This document shows positions 25,901 through 39,100 of a stretch of DNA of 64,000 nt, in pieces. The notes below the pieces were generated by a model. It saw only the letters and a list, made by a program, of their open reading frames with translations. It had not been told where the DNA came from and ran no database searches. The stretch covers positions 7,505,001 through 7,569,000 of the forward strand of contig JAJNNQ010000008.1 in assembly GCA_027886175.1 (NCBI GenBank), in the 5' to 3' direction. The position numbers were made by a program, and so were the translations under genes. The stretch is from Phylloscopus collybita (taxonomy: Eukaryota; Chordata; Aves; Passeriformes; Phylloscopidae). The stretch's first letter is position 1, and every line of letters starts with the position of its first letter.

Positions 25901-26242
25901 TTAATAAATAAAAATAATAATAAATATTAATTAATTAATAAATACCACACAGTGGAGTAGACAGAACTAACAAGCTAGGAAGGAGAAATGCTCTGGGAGT
26001 GTTTGAGCTAACCTGGAAGTAGCAGTGCCCACTGAGCTGTTCCCCCTTAGGTCCCAGGGTAATCCTGCTGTGTGTTGCTCTGGTGCTCTGTGTACACCCA
26101 TGGATTTGCCAGAGGGTATCCAATGGGAGACAGGTAGATTATCTCTCTGATTTCAGAGGCTTTTATACAACACAGAATAGTCAACTTCTACATCTTAGTG
26201 GAACAGCTTCTTTTCAGAAGTAGAGTTCTTCAAATGGTGATG
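22961..26242. other. Unique AT-rich DNA, no gene
   Basis: No recognisable exon. Simple-sequence pieces include a T run at 25348-25362, an A run near 25535-25547 and an A/T-only stretch at 25895-25944. Parts of 24030-24420 have complex, non-repetitive sequence that could be conserved, but no single signal decides it. Confidence 0.5.
25895..25944. repeat. A/T-only low-complexity tract (TAA/TTAA-like)
   Basis: Repeated AATAAATAAAAATAATAATAA-type and ATTAATTAATTAATAAAT-type units with virtually no G or C. Confidence 0.85.
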
Positions 26243-26793
26243 TGTTGTGGTCTAACCTCAGGCAGCAGCCAAGCCCCAGGCAGCCACTTGTTCCCTCCCC
26301 ACCTGTGGGACTGGGGAGTGAATTTAAAAAGTCTGGAAAATTTTTTAAAAGCTGGAAAACTTGTGAGTTGAGATAAGGACAATTTAAAAGGTAAAGCAAA
26401 AGCCATCCACTCAAGCAAAACAAAACAAGAAAGGAATTGAATCATCCCTTCCCATGGGCAGGCAGGTGTTCAGCCATTTCCAGGAGAGCAGGGCCCCATC
26501 CTGGAGATCAGTCACTTGGGAAGACAAGCACCATCACTCCAAATATCTCCTCCTTCTCCTTCTTCCTCCTGCTTTATACACTGAGCATGGTCTGGAATAT
26601 CCCTTTGGTCAGGTGGGGTCACCTGTCCTGGCTGTACAAAGAGCAGCAAAGGCCTTGGCTCCTTGTGAGCCCTGCTCAGCAATAACAAAAACATCTCTGT
26701 ATTATCAATCCCGTGTTCAGCACGCAGCCAGAGCACAGCCCTATACCAGCCACTGGGAAGAAAATTAACTCTACCTTAGCCAAAACCAGCAAA
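26243..26793 (-). mobile_element. Solo LTR of an avian endogenous retrovirus
   Basis: A roughly 550-bp long terminal repeat lying in minus orientation. On the plus strand it begins TGTTGTGGTCTAACC and ends GCCAAAACCAGCAA, a decayed form of the TG...CA ends. I recognise the layout as a widespread avian ERV LTR. On the minus strand there is a TATA box TGTATAAA at 26573-26580, preceded by CATGCTCAG. A decayed polyadenylation-signal region follows at about 26382-26389 (TTTTAAATT where the family has ATTAAA). No gag, pol or env sequence lies beside it, so it is a solo LTR left by recombination. I see no clear target-site duplication. ERVL-type is likely, but I cannot name the subfamily with confidence. 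Confidence 0.85.
26573..26580 (-). promoter_or_regulatory. LTR TATA box
   Basis: The minus strand reads TGTATAAA inside the solo LTR, just downstream of CATGCTCAG, at the family's usual TATA position. The polyadenylation-signal region lies about 190 bp further along in the same direction, as expected for U3-R order. Whether it is active is unknown. Confidence 0.6.
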
Positions 26794-27349
26794 AGAAAGG
26801 AGAGGGAGATGGTGCTTAACCCAAAGCACAGCTGAGGGCTCTGACTACCAGGAGCTGCCAGCCATTGCTCTCAAGTTGTGTGGGAGATCAGAGAAAAGCC
26901 AGCATGATCAATGATAAAAACTTGGTACAACAAGCTTATAAATACATATATTCTTGGGTTTATTTTTCTTAGAAGAGTTACAAATGTGACTAAATATACT
27001 TTTTAACAAACCTGATCATGAGGTACAAAAAGGATACTTTTTAAAAATTCAACAGTGACATCGAGTTGGTGACAGGATGTTTTCTAAACCTCTTGTACGG
27101 TGTTGTCCCCATACTCCTCTATGGCTCCTAGATTCATTTAGTGTTCAAGGTGCTTTAAATTCTGTAAGAATTTTTTTATGTTCTTTGCAACATGTTAAGC
27201 TTCTATTATTCTGTCACTTTACATTATTCCTTTCAAGGAAAAATACTTAGTGTAAGACAACTTCATAGGTTGACAATTAAAGATAAAAGCTATTTTCAGT
27301 TTAAGTGCCATTTACCATTGTTATAAAATTGTCTGCCAAAGTATTCTTG

Positions 27350-27353
<4 letters not shown>

Positions 27354-27381
<28 letters not shown>
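27354..27381. repeat. (TA)14 microsatellite
   Basis: Twenty-eight bases of perfect TA alternation in AT-rich flanks. Likely polymorphic in length. Confidence 0.95.
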
Positions 27382-27635
27382 ACTTTCACATAGATATAAG
27401 TTTGTGTATATATAAAATATTATCCCAAAAGTAAACTACACTGGAAAATACCCCCAATACTTTTGCTATTTGTAAACAGTAAGTGCAGGCAATATGCTCC
27501 TAAAAGGAGTCTATAGCTCTATAGGGTTTTGTTAATGTTACACTTCTGCTACAAAGAAAAGTAATGAAGAAATTGTAAAAAAGCCATCCATGAAAAAGGA
27601 TTGATCTACTATATGGAGCAATCTTTTAGCAGCTG

Positions 27636-27664
27636 TTTTGTTGTTTGTTTGTTTGTTTGTTTTT
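27636..27664. repeat. (TTTG)n microsatellite
   Basis: Starts with an imperfect TTTTGTTG lead-in and continues as repeated GTTT units. Confidence 0.88.
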
Positions 27665-30496
27665 ACCTTTTTTAACCATAGTATGGGAATCTTTCTGTCA
27701 GTATTACTGCTTTGGTTGCACTGGAAATAGTGACAGTAAATCAAATATATATCTATGAATTAATCATTATTCCTACAAAATACTAATTTTCTCTGTCAGG
27801 TGCGTTGTAAACATAGTCTGTGATACTCTCTGTTGAGAGGAGCTCAATTATAATGTGGGGTTTTTTGACCAGCAGTTCAGTACATTAAATGCTCCCAGAT
27901 TGCTGGCTAAAATACTGTGTTGTTAACTGCTACTGAAAAGAAGATAATCAAATTTGGACAATATCAAGAAAAGGAAGCCAGAACCATGCTCAAACCTTAA
28001 AGCCATCCCCTTTTATAACTGATAGTCTTGGTAAGTCAATTGATTTAAATGTGAGAGTTAAAATATATGAGGAAAAAATATTTTCTTCAGTCAGTTTCAA
28101 AATCCAATTGCAGCTCAGGTTCTTTCTGAGCTTTTAGCTATTGCCAGGCAACTGGCAATGCAGCTCTCCTGCTGCAAATCCCGTGGGGAGACAGGCAAGG
28201 CTGGCAGAGGTTACTGTTTGCTTCTGTGCCCCTCAGTGCTGGGTACCAAGTCTGACCTGTGGCTATTCCTCTGCTAGGCAATGTTGGGTGGTGGTCTTGA
28301 TCCCAGGAGTCCTGTGGTCTGAGAACTCATGAGTGTTTTACTTTGTTTGGTTTTTTTCCATTTTATGGTGGCAAGTCCAAAGCACAGAGAACATCCTAGC
28401 AGCTCCTGTTCTATCACTTCTGTGTGATTCTGCTCGCAGTTGCGTTATGTGTTGGTTTTACCGTGGCTAATGCAAGTCATGCTGTCATTGCAAAATCACA
28501 AGTAGTTTAAGAACTTTTCTTTCACACCATGTGGGGAAAATCACACAACTGAAAAGGGGAAAGTGTATGAAACTTGATGAGTTTCATAGGGATCTGTAGC
28601 TCTAGCTTCCCTCTAAAGCAGTGCATGATAGTGGAATTTAAGGACAGACTCCTGTTGTGCCACTATTACAGCAATGTGGGTATTGGTCTTAAAGTTTAAG
28701 AAGGAGGCTTGCAAAGGAACACTCTTGGGTGGAAGCTTTAGGGGCCTTGATCCTAAACTTTGTGATCATTTTTAATATACTTGAATTTCTAATATGTAAG
28801 GTGACTAGTGATTTCATTCAGTTATGCTGGGTATTTAACTCCTTCCTCCCCACATGCCCTTTAGATCTGGAGGAACTGAAATGTTATCAGATTAATAAGG
28901 TCTCTGGCTGAAAAAGCAGGATATGGTTTGAAGTGGCTTTTGATTTCAGCAGGAGCTATCATTTCAAACACCTGTTTTAAGTTATGGTACTCATAATGGT
29001 ACCTCCTTATTCTTTCTGACACTGATTGGCTTCCACGGCCTGAAATAAGTATCTCTACGAGGATGCTGGTTTAGATCCTCCATGTATCACTTTCCTTTTG
29101 GTTTCCTCAACTATGTTAGAGAAAGTAAATTGTTAAAAAAAGAGGAGATATTCAGTGGAACATTATCTTTTGAATCAAAGATCAGTATATACTATATTAT
29201 ATCCAATGGTTATATTTTTTATCTTCAATAACCTATGTTAAACTTTTTCTGTCAGTTCTTAGACAAAAAAAAAAAAATTCCAGCATATACTTCACTGTTG
29301 GAGCTTGTTCTTTAATTTAATTAAACTTTATTGTTGCATTTCCTGCCCTCCATCCTCTTTCTCATTCAATATACTTCCCATTATCCCTTTCATTGAAATT
29401 ACTTCCTTCTTTTGTCAGAAACTCTCCCAACACTTTTTCAAAGGTGGAAAAAGAAAGGGGTTTTATCAGCAGTTTTAAAATGTTTTTTTGTGTTGTATTC
29501 ATTGTATTGAGAGTCACAGCAGTGACTGAAACCCAAAAAGCCCAGTAATGGTTATTATTGCCTGTACAGAACTGAGACTTGACAGGGAATCTGGGCAATG
29601 CCCTCACAATACTGAGCACTGATACTTTATTCCTTTTGTGTTTTGTACAGATCTCATCTCTACCACTGCATACAAAAGAGAGTCTCTGAAAAGGTGTCCT
29701 ATTTATGAAGAAATAGATAGCCTCTACTTGAGAGGATTTTTTTTTTCTTCTTTTTTTTTCAACTTTTAATTGCAAATGAAGGAAAAGCATTGTAAATCGA
29801 ATTTGATTTGCATGAAATTGCACAGGCTTGCTGGTTATGTAGGACTCCCTATTAACAAGAACATTTACCATGTTGATTCTTTACCAAGGTATTTGTGGAA
29901 AAAATACAAGAGCCCTCCAGTGGCTAAAATAATGCCATAAAACTTGGTGGTCCTTAACCAAAGCCTGCCTAAGCTCTTGATGAGCTCCTGGTACTTCAGC
30001 AGCCTGTGTGCTGTGACCTAAGTTTATCATGCTGCTTCTCTTATCTTTCATTGTTATCATTTGCTTCCTTATTGTGCTCATCTGCTCTTCTCATCTTTCA
30101 CTTAGATTGATGTCTTTTCAAGAATGAAAGTTATTTTAGTTACATGTGCATTGCCCTTGCTTCAGCAGGGCTTCAATTCCAGTACGGGGACTATTGTGAC
30201 TTGTGTAATGTAAATGTCAGAGTTACATCAGGCCTTGTTTTAGTGTGTTTTATGGATCATATTTTAACATTAGCATTTCTGTTCTTGACTTAGAATAATG
30301 CTTCTTTAGCTTATGTTGATGATGGACAAGTACAGCTGACCTATATAAAGTTGTCAGGATACAATAGCTGAGTTTTGGCTAAAGATTTCTTTAAAACCAG
30401 GAATATGCCTCTCAGTGTTTTTTCTGAAAGAAAATAACTGTCAGAAATATTACCTATCGATTCCCTTTCTTATGAAAGGAAAATAAGACCTGTTAG

Positions 30497-30514
30497 AAAA
30501 AAAAAAAAAAAAAA
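30497..30514. repeat. Poly(A) tract, 18 bp
   Basis: Eighteen consecutive A followed by GCCTTAAAAC. No retrogene body is recognised upstream. Confidence 0.92.
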
Positions 30515-30920
30515 GCCTTAAAACTTCTGGAAAGGCTTTAATGGCAGAAATCAATTATTTACAATGTAATGACAAAATACAACTTTTTTTTCACTTGTGG
30601 ATCATTGCATGTGTAGCAGCAATGTGGTCATACTTTTTAGTTTCATAAAGACTAGTTGTGTCTGTATCTAATTTATGATAAAGTGAGAAAGACACTATGA
30701 GGGCTGCTGAAAGTCATTTCATACCAGAAGATACACATATCTTTCCTGCAGGTAAAATATTTGACTTCCAGAAGAGAATATTCAGGCACTTATAATGATA
30801 TTGTGGAATATTATGAACTTTCTTTACATTTCTTTACCACAGGGAATGGTTGTGTGGCTGTTCTTTGCCTTTTAACTGTTTTCCATATGCATTATCCCAA
30901 GGAAGACATTTACATTCTGT

Positions 30921-30943
30921 AAAAAAAAAAAAAAAAAAAAAAA
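30921..30943. repeat. Poly(A) tract, 23 bp
   Basis: Twenty-three consecutive A followed by GCCTGTGC. No recognisable processed copy lies upstream. Confidence 0.92.
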
Positions 30944-31719
30944 GCCTGTGCTTCTGTTTCCTCTTATTTTTACTTTGTTACTGAGGGTTTTTGTGTCAGT
31001 CACTTCTTGCCTGTTTTTTTGACAACAACTGTTCACCCAAACCCTTGAATCTTTCTCCTGTCAGAGATGACCTTTCTTCCCTTCTCTTCCATTCTGTGGA
31101 TGTTAAGAGACATATGATGGTGACTCTGTGTTACAGCAGTCTCAGCATGGTCAAGTCCAAATCAGTGTCAAAGTGGTATTCCTGTAAAACTTTCTGACAG
31201 CTTTTATATACCAAGACAACTAGAAATAATAATTTATGTCATTTTTGCCAACTTTTGTGTTCCAATTAGCAAAAATGATTTTGCAAAAACTTACATAAAA
31301 TAAAAGAATTCTAAAGAATTTTTAAAGACCTTTCTATAAATTTTTCTCCTATAGATAAAGGGAGAAAGCCAGTGCTAGTTGTTAGCAGCACTAACATGCT
31401 TCTAGAATGCACAAGAAGAGTTCCCAGTGATCCAGGCTGCTTTTCACTAAGGCATGACTGTATATTATCTACTAACCCCTAAGAGCCTGGGTGGGTTACA
31501 GAATTATGGACTTATGGCTTTGGAGCAGAATGGAGATCCAGCTGGTTTAGAATTGTGTCAGAGACTAATACCAGATGTTCCAGAGTAAGACATAAATCCT
31601 TAACCATATTTGATTTCTCAAAAATCTTAATAGCTGCTTCAGTAATGTTGAAGCAAAATTTGCAGAACTTAAATGTCATAATCTATTGACATAATACCAT
31701 GTGATAATACTGCTAACAT

Positions 31720-31738
31720 TTTGCATTAGAATGCAAAT
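31720..31738. promoter_or_regulatory. Inverted pair of octamer-like POU sites
   Basis: TTTGCATT and AATGCAAA form exact 8-bp inverted arms around AG, and the right arm continues to a perfect octamer ATGCAAAT (31731-31738). POU-domain factors bind the octamer and can dimerise on paired sites. A chance match is possible in AT-rich DNA. Confidence 0.25.
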
Positions 31739-33259
31739 TTGATTGAGCTGGGAACATAATTACTTTGGACTATATCTTGGAGTTGGAAATTAAAGTCTTG
31801 GAGAATGTTAGCAGCAGCATTGTAGTTGACATGAATGAAGAAAGGAATGCAAAATGTTGTTCTTCATCTTAATTTCTACATGGAAGCTTGTGAAACTTTT
31901 TCTGCCATGCCTGTAATTAGCTCTTTGGCTGGTTTTTACCTCCTATTCTACACTAATCAGCTGAAGTAATTATTAAAATGGTAACAATTACTGTAGAATA
32001 TTGTAGGATTCTACTTCAGCTACTTAACTGTGGAATCCTGTAAGCTCCAGTCTTGTTTTCAGTATTTTCCACAATCAATTGATGTGCACTAAGAATTTTG
32101 AAATTCCACTACAAGAAAGTTATGCCAGTTAATGTTTTGGATTCCCCTTCCCCTGACAACATTTTCTGAATTAAAAAAAAATCAACAAACTTAATTAACG
32201 TCAATGTTATTTCTAATTATTCAATGAGACCCATGTGCTGAACAGTGATGGCTGGATTAGGTTTCTGTTGTTATTTATAGCCTTGTTTGTAAGTGTTTCA
32301 TGATTTTGTCATGCCAAATGTGTTTAAAAATATTACTGTTATATTGCATTTAACTTTTGCATCTGTCCATAAAGTGAGAGTCCGGAGAAAAGCAGGGAAT
32401 TCCCCAGGCTCTCTAACTGCATTTGAATTTAATTTCCCTCTTTCATCTTCTCTTTGTCTTCTCTGTTTAAATTGCAAGCCTTTGGAATGGATTCACCTAC
32501 ATACTTCATTTGTAATGTGCCCAACACCACTGTCAGATGACCCTTAGTCTTTTCAGTAATAAACAAGATTTATAATAACATGAATTTAAAGATAATCTGG
32601 AGACACAAAAGCCCTAATTATGCAAGGAGTGGGGGAGGGGATTGAGGACAGGGAAGTTGGAAATATTTTCTTTTAAAAAACCTATTAAGTTTCTGTGCAA
32701 TACATTAGTTTCATGTATTAATCTTCAGTTCTGTGTGAGTTTCTGGATTTGTTAATGTACACTAAGAAAGAAAGAGATGCAGACGTAGGGATTGTGAATG
32801 TGCTATTGTTTATCTGATATCTCTTAGTGATGCCATATCAGTTCAACTGAAAAGACATCTAGGACCTTGAATAAAAGTAAATGCTTTTTGTGGGGTAGCA
32901 AAAAGGTTGAACTTTGTCATTGGAACACAGAGGTTGAGGAAGTTGCTAACCCTGGATCTTTGGTAGCCTTTGTGAAAACCAAACCAACATTTGTGTCTTA
33001 GGAAAAGCTCACCAACAAAATGCAGTGTGGGTGATAATGCTTGATGACATTTTGATCAAATCCACGTCTTGTTTGTTGACTTTCTGCTGTATTTTACATT
33101 TTATGTAATTCAAAGGCAGCTTTAAGGAATAGGTCTGCCTTGTGTATCTACATAGATGGATGCTTTCAACAGCATTTAAATTAATCTCTCAAGCATTTGG
33201 GTGGGGGTTGGTTTTGTTTCAGGTCATATTTGAGTTTTACAGGTGTTAATTCAGAATTC

Positions 33260-33620
33260 ATGAAACGAGTAATTTTCTACTGTTAGTTCATAATACCCTA
33301 CATTGTCTCTCTTTGCTTGAAATTTCTTAATGTTAAGGTCAATTTTATTGATTCTTTGGATCTATTATTCTATTGAATTTTTACTAGGCACATACATAAA
33401 GGGTAACTAATCTTAATATCTTGTGTTCACCATTCTGTTTAGCATGAAATCGGTAACTGATATATTAATTATAATAATCTGTTAAATATACTTTACCTAC
33501 ATGTTAATTATAGCAGACCATTTTCATTTATTTTTCTGGGTAGGCTATTAATTCCACCCAGATGGTACTGCTTTTTCAGACTGTAACACTCAGTGTTAAC
33601 GGAATAAATCATGTTGCCAA
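33260..33620. promoter_or_regulatory. Possible conserved non-coding block
   Basis: Complex, non-repetitive AT-rich sequence with many homeodomain-type cores (TATTAATTATAATAATCTG near 33461, ACATGTTAATTATAGC near 33500, GCTATTAATTCC near 33544). There is no transposon and no reading frame. The call rests on motif density alone. Confidence 0.18.
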
Positions 33621-35839
33621 GATACAGGAGCAAAAATGTTATCACATCTGAATAGGTTTTGAAATGATATAACCATGAAAGAAACTTGCCTTTTAATCAG
33701 GGAAGAAGCTTAGTTAGAGCAGGTCAGTAACCCAGGCCTGCTTTGTAAGACAGGAAGCATTACTTGGAAGTACAGGAATTGCTATTGCATTCCAGAATAT
33801 CAAGCATTTTCAAAAAATGCCTTTTTTCCTGCCTAAAATAGCCAACCTAAAAAACATGATGTAAAATAATTCCCATTTTACTTGATAAAAATTTGAGTAT
33901 TGTTAAAAACATTCACATTCTTCAACATTTGTAGAATTTATTATGCATTATTAGTATGCCATGTTTGCTGTTGGCAAACCCTGTTAAGACAAAAAGGATC
34001 TGCACTGCCTGTAAATAATTTGTGAAAATTCTTCACTCCTTCACCTGTAATTAAAACAGATATTGGTATCAGCTCCTTCCTTTTCCACCTCCCCCGTTAG
34101 TGTGCTCAAAATGCAGTTCCTTGCTGGCTACAAAGGGTAGGATTTTTACTTTGACATGAAACGTGCTTTAGGTGACACATTACTTCTTGACTACCTCATT
34201 TTTAAAATCAGTCTCCCCTCTTACATGGATTCATACACACCTCCACCATGTTTATTTGCACAGTGTCTTGTGATTTTGATCTCTTCTCTCTCATTGGACA
34301 CATTCTAGAGATATATGCTGGGTTATATTTGGATATTTCGAAGCCCATTGCTTCATTCAAATGAATGAATCAAGGCAATCCTTTATGAAATAAGATTAAT
34401 GTCACCTTTATCTTCTCTTTTACCTTGTAGAATAAACAGGTTTTGAATGACAGGCATGGTTTTTCATTTTAAAAACCCTAGGTAACCTAGTTAGGCAGAA
34501 CATACTCTTTCCAAGTCCAGTGAAACAGATTGTTCTTATTTTCTTACTGTGCAGGAAATATATTGAATAATACTTTAAAGTGTATTATCTGCTCATATGT
34601 GGAAAGAAAATAAAGAACTTCAGAAAACCTCAAACATATGTGTTCAGACCTTCTTGGTAACTGGGTGTATTTTGTATTTTCCAAAACACTGTTAGCATGG
34701 TGGAATTAAGTAGAATAATTTTTTTCAATTTCTTCAGAAATTCTCCCATTAAAAGGTTATACATTGGTGCGAGTTTATGTAGGGATTAAGTGCTAACAAT
34801 TATTGTTTGAACCTTTCTAGGCCACTTTCATGATTCAGTATCACCTTTGGGTTGTCAACAGTCAAGAATAAGAGAGGTGACTAAATTCACCTAAAGTATT
34901 TCTAATTTAATATATAGTATTTTTGAAGCAAAAGAGTAAAGCTTTGCTGTGACTTGAGACACAGCTGTGTATGAATTGTACCTCTTTACTACCATGAAAA
35001 AAGGATCAATAGTTGTTTTATGTTCTCCAGCAGGAGCCCTTACTCCACACTCCATGATCAGCAGCTATATCACTTTACTTTTCTGTATTTTCTAGTGTTA
35101 GAAATAGTCCAGTTTTAGCTCAGTCATAGACACCAGCCATATAAAATGGGCTCTTTTCTAATTGCTGTTAAACATGCTGGTAATTGCTGTGCTTGTTGTG
35201 AGTCTGAGCTCTGACAGTTCATCTCTTGGAATTAATCTATTCTTTAAGGACAAGTGAAAGGACATAGTTCCAGTCTTAGGGATTTAAAAGTGTAGAAAAC
35301 ACAGTCCCAGATTCTTTTGTTGACTTGGGAGAACTATAAAGAATAATTTCAATATCCTTCTTACCTCTCTATTTGTCTGGATAGAGAGGGGGGGATTTGT
35401 GTAGTATTCACTGCATAAGGTTTGGTGCTCCAGCCCCTGTAAGTCTTTGACAGAAACATTTGAAAAGTTTCCTAACTCCCAGACTTGTAGAGACACCAAA
35501 GGAGCACTCATAGCCTATGGCTGAAATTAGCATAACGTACAGTCTTCTTGATATCCCCATTAAGCTTATTGGGCCAAATTCAACTTCCTTTCTTACACAA
35601 CAGCTGTGGGAAACACCTATGGGCTGAAAATGGCCCACTGAGTACAGTGCTAACCCTCAGCTTGGAAGAAACATGCATGAAAACAGAATTAAAAACTACA
35701 ACAAAGCTGAAGTGTAACCTAAAACATGAGTTAGAACCAGACAATGTTGCTAAGCTAACTATCAATAAGGAGTACAAAACCACTACATGGTTATGAGTAG
35801 CTTTTAGCTGGGGAATGTAAAAATCTTAAATGGCACAGA
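33621..35839. other. Unique AT-rich DNA, no gene
   Basis: No recognisable exon, RNA gene or repeat. A short run of G (GAGAGGGGGGGAT) occurs near 35385. Short overlapping open frames at 35280-35800 show no family resemblance. Confidence 0.55.
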
Positions 35840-36115
35840 TAACGTCAATCTGAATTACCGTTTTCACAATGACACAGATGTTAGGATAAGGAAGCATAAA
35901 TGGAAATTAAAGAGAAACAAATTCAGAACAGATGTCAGGAAGCATTTTTTTTTCATGCCGAGAATCACAAACGTGTGGAATGGCCTACCAGGCAAGATTG
36001 TTAAGGCAAAAGCACAGGGGACGTTCAAGAAGTGATCAGATGGCATCATAGGGGAATTGAGTAGTAAAAAAGGAAATGAGCATGCATAAGGCAAATGGTT
36101 TTAATTTAATCCCAA
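35840..36115 (+). mobile_element. Old LINE 3' region (CR1/L2-clade)
   Basis: In plus orientation the stretch AGATGTCAGGAAGCA (from about 35931) through GTGTGGAATGGCCTACC (about 35974-35990) to GGGGACGTTCAAGAAGTGAT (36017-36036) follows the order of the conserved LINE 3' segment. That segment reads 'agatgtcaggaag-catttctt...gtggaatggcctgcc...ttcaagaag' in CR1/L2-clade elements. It is heavily mutated, with no coding frame and no clear 3' terminal repeat, so the exact family and both ends are uncertain. Confidence 0.65.
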
Positions 36116-39100
36116 ACAATGTCCGTGTTCTTATGTTATTAATGTGTGCATATTTACCTTGGATAAACACACAGAATTCTTAGATAAAAAAGGCCAAAAC
36201 CTAAAATGTACAAAATAGCCTCTTTCTGATAATAAAATCAAGAAAAAAAGAAAAGCTTTTTTTCCTCTGTAATATCTGTAAACATTGTGTATATATAAAA
36301 GAGGTTTTTTTGGTACAGTTTCTCTCTGCATTCTGTATTGGTGATCTGTAGATGTTAACCATGAGGTCAGAGGAGAACTTCTGAATAACTGTCAAATATA
36401 TTTCTCAGGAATGGCATCTTGTTGGTGTTGTCAATTGTCTTTTTAAGGATGCAGGCTCTCCTGAGCTCCATTTTCACACAAAGTGCAGATAGAAAAGATG
36501 GTGTACTTCATCTTATCTTTTGGGAAAGAGCAGATGTAGGATACTCAGAGTCCCAGTCCCACAACATTTATTCCTGTAATTTTGTGTTTTGTCTGCCCTG
36601 TTAGTTTTAGGAGGACTCTGTGTGCATAGGTACATCTAAGTTGTTTGCAGTATAGGGTTCAAATGCTTTGTTTGACTCTTGTAAGACAAGCAGATATCCC
36701 TCAAAATAAGGAATTGTGTTTTCTCCTGTGGACTTCGTTTTAGCAGAGAACATTGAGCCTCAAAATGTGGAAAGATACAGAAACTATAGATCCCAAAAGC
36801 TAGATTCAGCTTCTGAATGTGGGAATCAATATTTTGCATCATCACTCTGCTGGGTTGAGTCCAATGGCAAATAAAGGAAAGATGAAAATAGAAAGCAGCT
36901 CTGAGCTGTATTTATGGACCCCTTTTGTTACCTAACTGAGCTCTGAAAGTACTTCTGGAAGTCACTGTGATTGCATTGTTTGCAGCTTAAAGCATCAGCA
37001 GAATAAGCAAAATGCTTACTTCTGTTATTACTCTGTTCATTTCTCTTCTGCTTCCCCAGTGTTCTCACTGTCTTTCTCATCCCACTGACCAGAGAGCTTC
37101 TGCACTGGGAGAGTTATGGAGAGGAAGACTGTGTAGAACAATAATAGGGTTATTGGGTACCTCTAGGAACTTGGAAATAAAAATCTATTAGGATTTGTTC
37201 CTTTACTGTAAATGTAAAATTGACTTAGAATTTTATTTCTTGGATATAGAAGTTCAGCTCATCTGTATAATAATATCATTAAAATTCAGCATAAATATGA
37301 TTTTTTTTTTTCCTTTCAACAGTGTTATTACAATAGTCTAAAAAGGCCAAATCTTAACCTGGTAAATGGTGATGAAAGGATAAAGGGTGGTATTTTGTAG
37401 ATTTCAGAGAACAACAAGCTTACTGGGTAAATCATCATGACACTATAGAAACCAATGGCAATTGAATCAAATAACATTCTATTACTTTCCTACTGGCTAG
37501 ATGCTAGTTTGGTGTCTGTAACATTATTGGTTTTGTTACCAGGATTTTAAATTTGCACATGTAGAAACCTAATGGAATCTACCCCATGGATAATTCAGTT
37601 TATGATTTCCACTTCATCTTAATTTCTAGTATCATAAGTCCCTGACTTATAAGGTAAATTAATCAATTAAACATCAATTTCTATGCTACTTCACTTTAAG
37701 CTTTTCTTAGATAATATTTGATCAGTACATATCTGAACTCCTAATGTTTAAACAAATCATCACCTTGTCACTTAGGTGTAGACACAGAAAACTAAACAAT
37801 ACAGTGTTAACTTATCTGTTGCAGGCTGAAAATGCTGTCTGGGCTTATCTTTTTTTAATGTGCTTTTGACATAAAACCGGTTCACTAAGTCACATACTGA
37901 GAAATTCAATAGCAGAATGGGCTTAGTGATTTACTAAAATCATATGTAAATCTCATAGTCATATACTGTGTATAGATTAGGAACTCCACAGAAAGAGAGC
38001 TGTTAGAAAATAAAGCAATAGAGCTGTGAGTTACTTTTGAAGGTTCTGGAGTTTTAATCATTAACTCATACTGATATTCCTATTTCCATTATGCTTGGCA
38101 GCAAGTTGTTCTTTTAACATTATATTTATGTTTCATTGTCAGTGTCTGAAACCAAATCACAATGATCCATAGCAACATTTTCTTAACTGTGTTGCTATCG
38201 GTTAATTAACACTTGTACAATGCACACCAGCTGTCGATTAGAAAGGGAATGAGTACCTGTCCCAGGTCAAGGAGAATAGGCTGTGATTTTACAAATGAAG
38301 GGGTCTGATGGAGTTCAGCACCAGTTCCCTCTGACTTCACTGACAACTCTACCTGCTTTCTGTAGCACACTTTGAAAATCCCAGCTCTAGAGAGAAGGAG
38401 CCACTCCTCCAGCACTTCTCAGAATACTGAGTGTGCCACGTAGGCTGCCTGGGTTGAAATCCAATTGATTTTACAAAACTGAGCAGTAAGACTGGATACA
38501 CAGAATGAAGACAATCTTATAAACTGTACTGAATGCCAGTATCAACATGCACCATATCCTTAGATGTTACTGCTGAGTCATTGGGCACCACAAAATTTTA
38601 TGTGAGACCTCTATAAAGTCTTACCTAATAATTTGGTAATTTATTGTTGCACAAACCCCCCCTCCACCCAAACCCTTGCCTATTATTGATTTTTTTACAG
38701 GTAAGAGTCAAAAGTGACAAGGTTAAAGCCTGTAAGATGACATGTTGCTCAAGATGAAAGAATCCTGTCAGACAATAGGAACAATGGGCTAAATTTCCCT
38801 CAGCAACATCTTGCCAAAGACACATCTGAGGATGTTTCAAAGTGCCTTTGAGAAATGGTACATATTATATACCTCTGCTCAGCTATGTCTACCTGGCATG
38901 TTAGAGGCAACCTAATTTTTATTTGTTTGAATGTACCCACAATTCTAAACCAGGTCTATTTGCATGAGTTTGATCACAAAAGAACACATTCTTATATGAG
39001 TAGCAAGATATTTTAAATAATGAAATATAATTCCATCAGCACTGTGCTCTCCTGTTATTTATTACTGTACTAAATTATCTACAACTGAAGACATCCAGTT

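Larger units (their letters stand above)
26794..33259. other. Unique AT-rich DNA with microsatellites, no gene
   Basis: About 6.5 kb without a recognisable gene. It holds a (TA)14 microsatellite, a (TTTG)n tract and two poly(A) tracts. The minus strand of 29362-29871 is open for about 169 codons, but the peptide is low-information and no splice signals or family resemblance support it. Confidence 0.5.

Noticed and set aside
29362..29871. Minus-strand open frame of about 169 codons
   Set aside because: Among the longest frames, but the peptide has a poly-lysine stretch encoded by a T-rich tract, no domain or signal, and no splice or promoter context. A frame this long is plausible by chance in 64 kb.
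30497..30943. Poly(A) tracts as tails of processed pseudogenes
   Set aside because: No recognisable mRNA-like sequence precedes either tract and no flanking direct repeats were evident.
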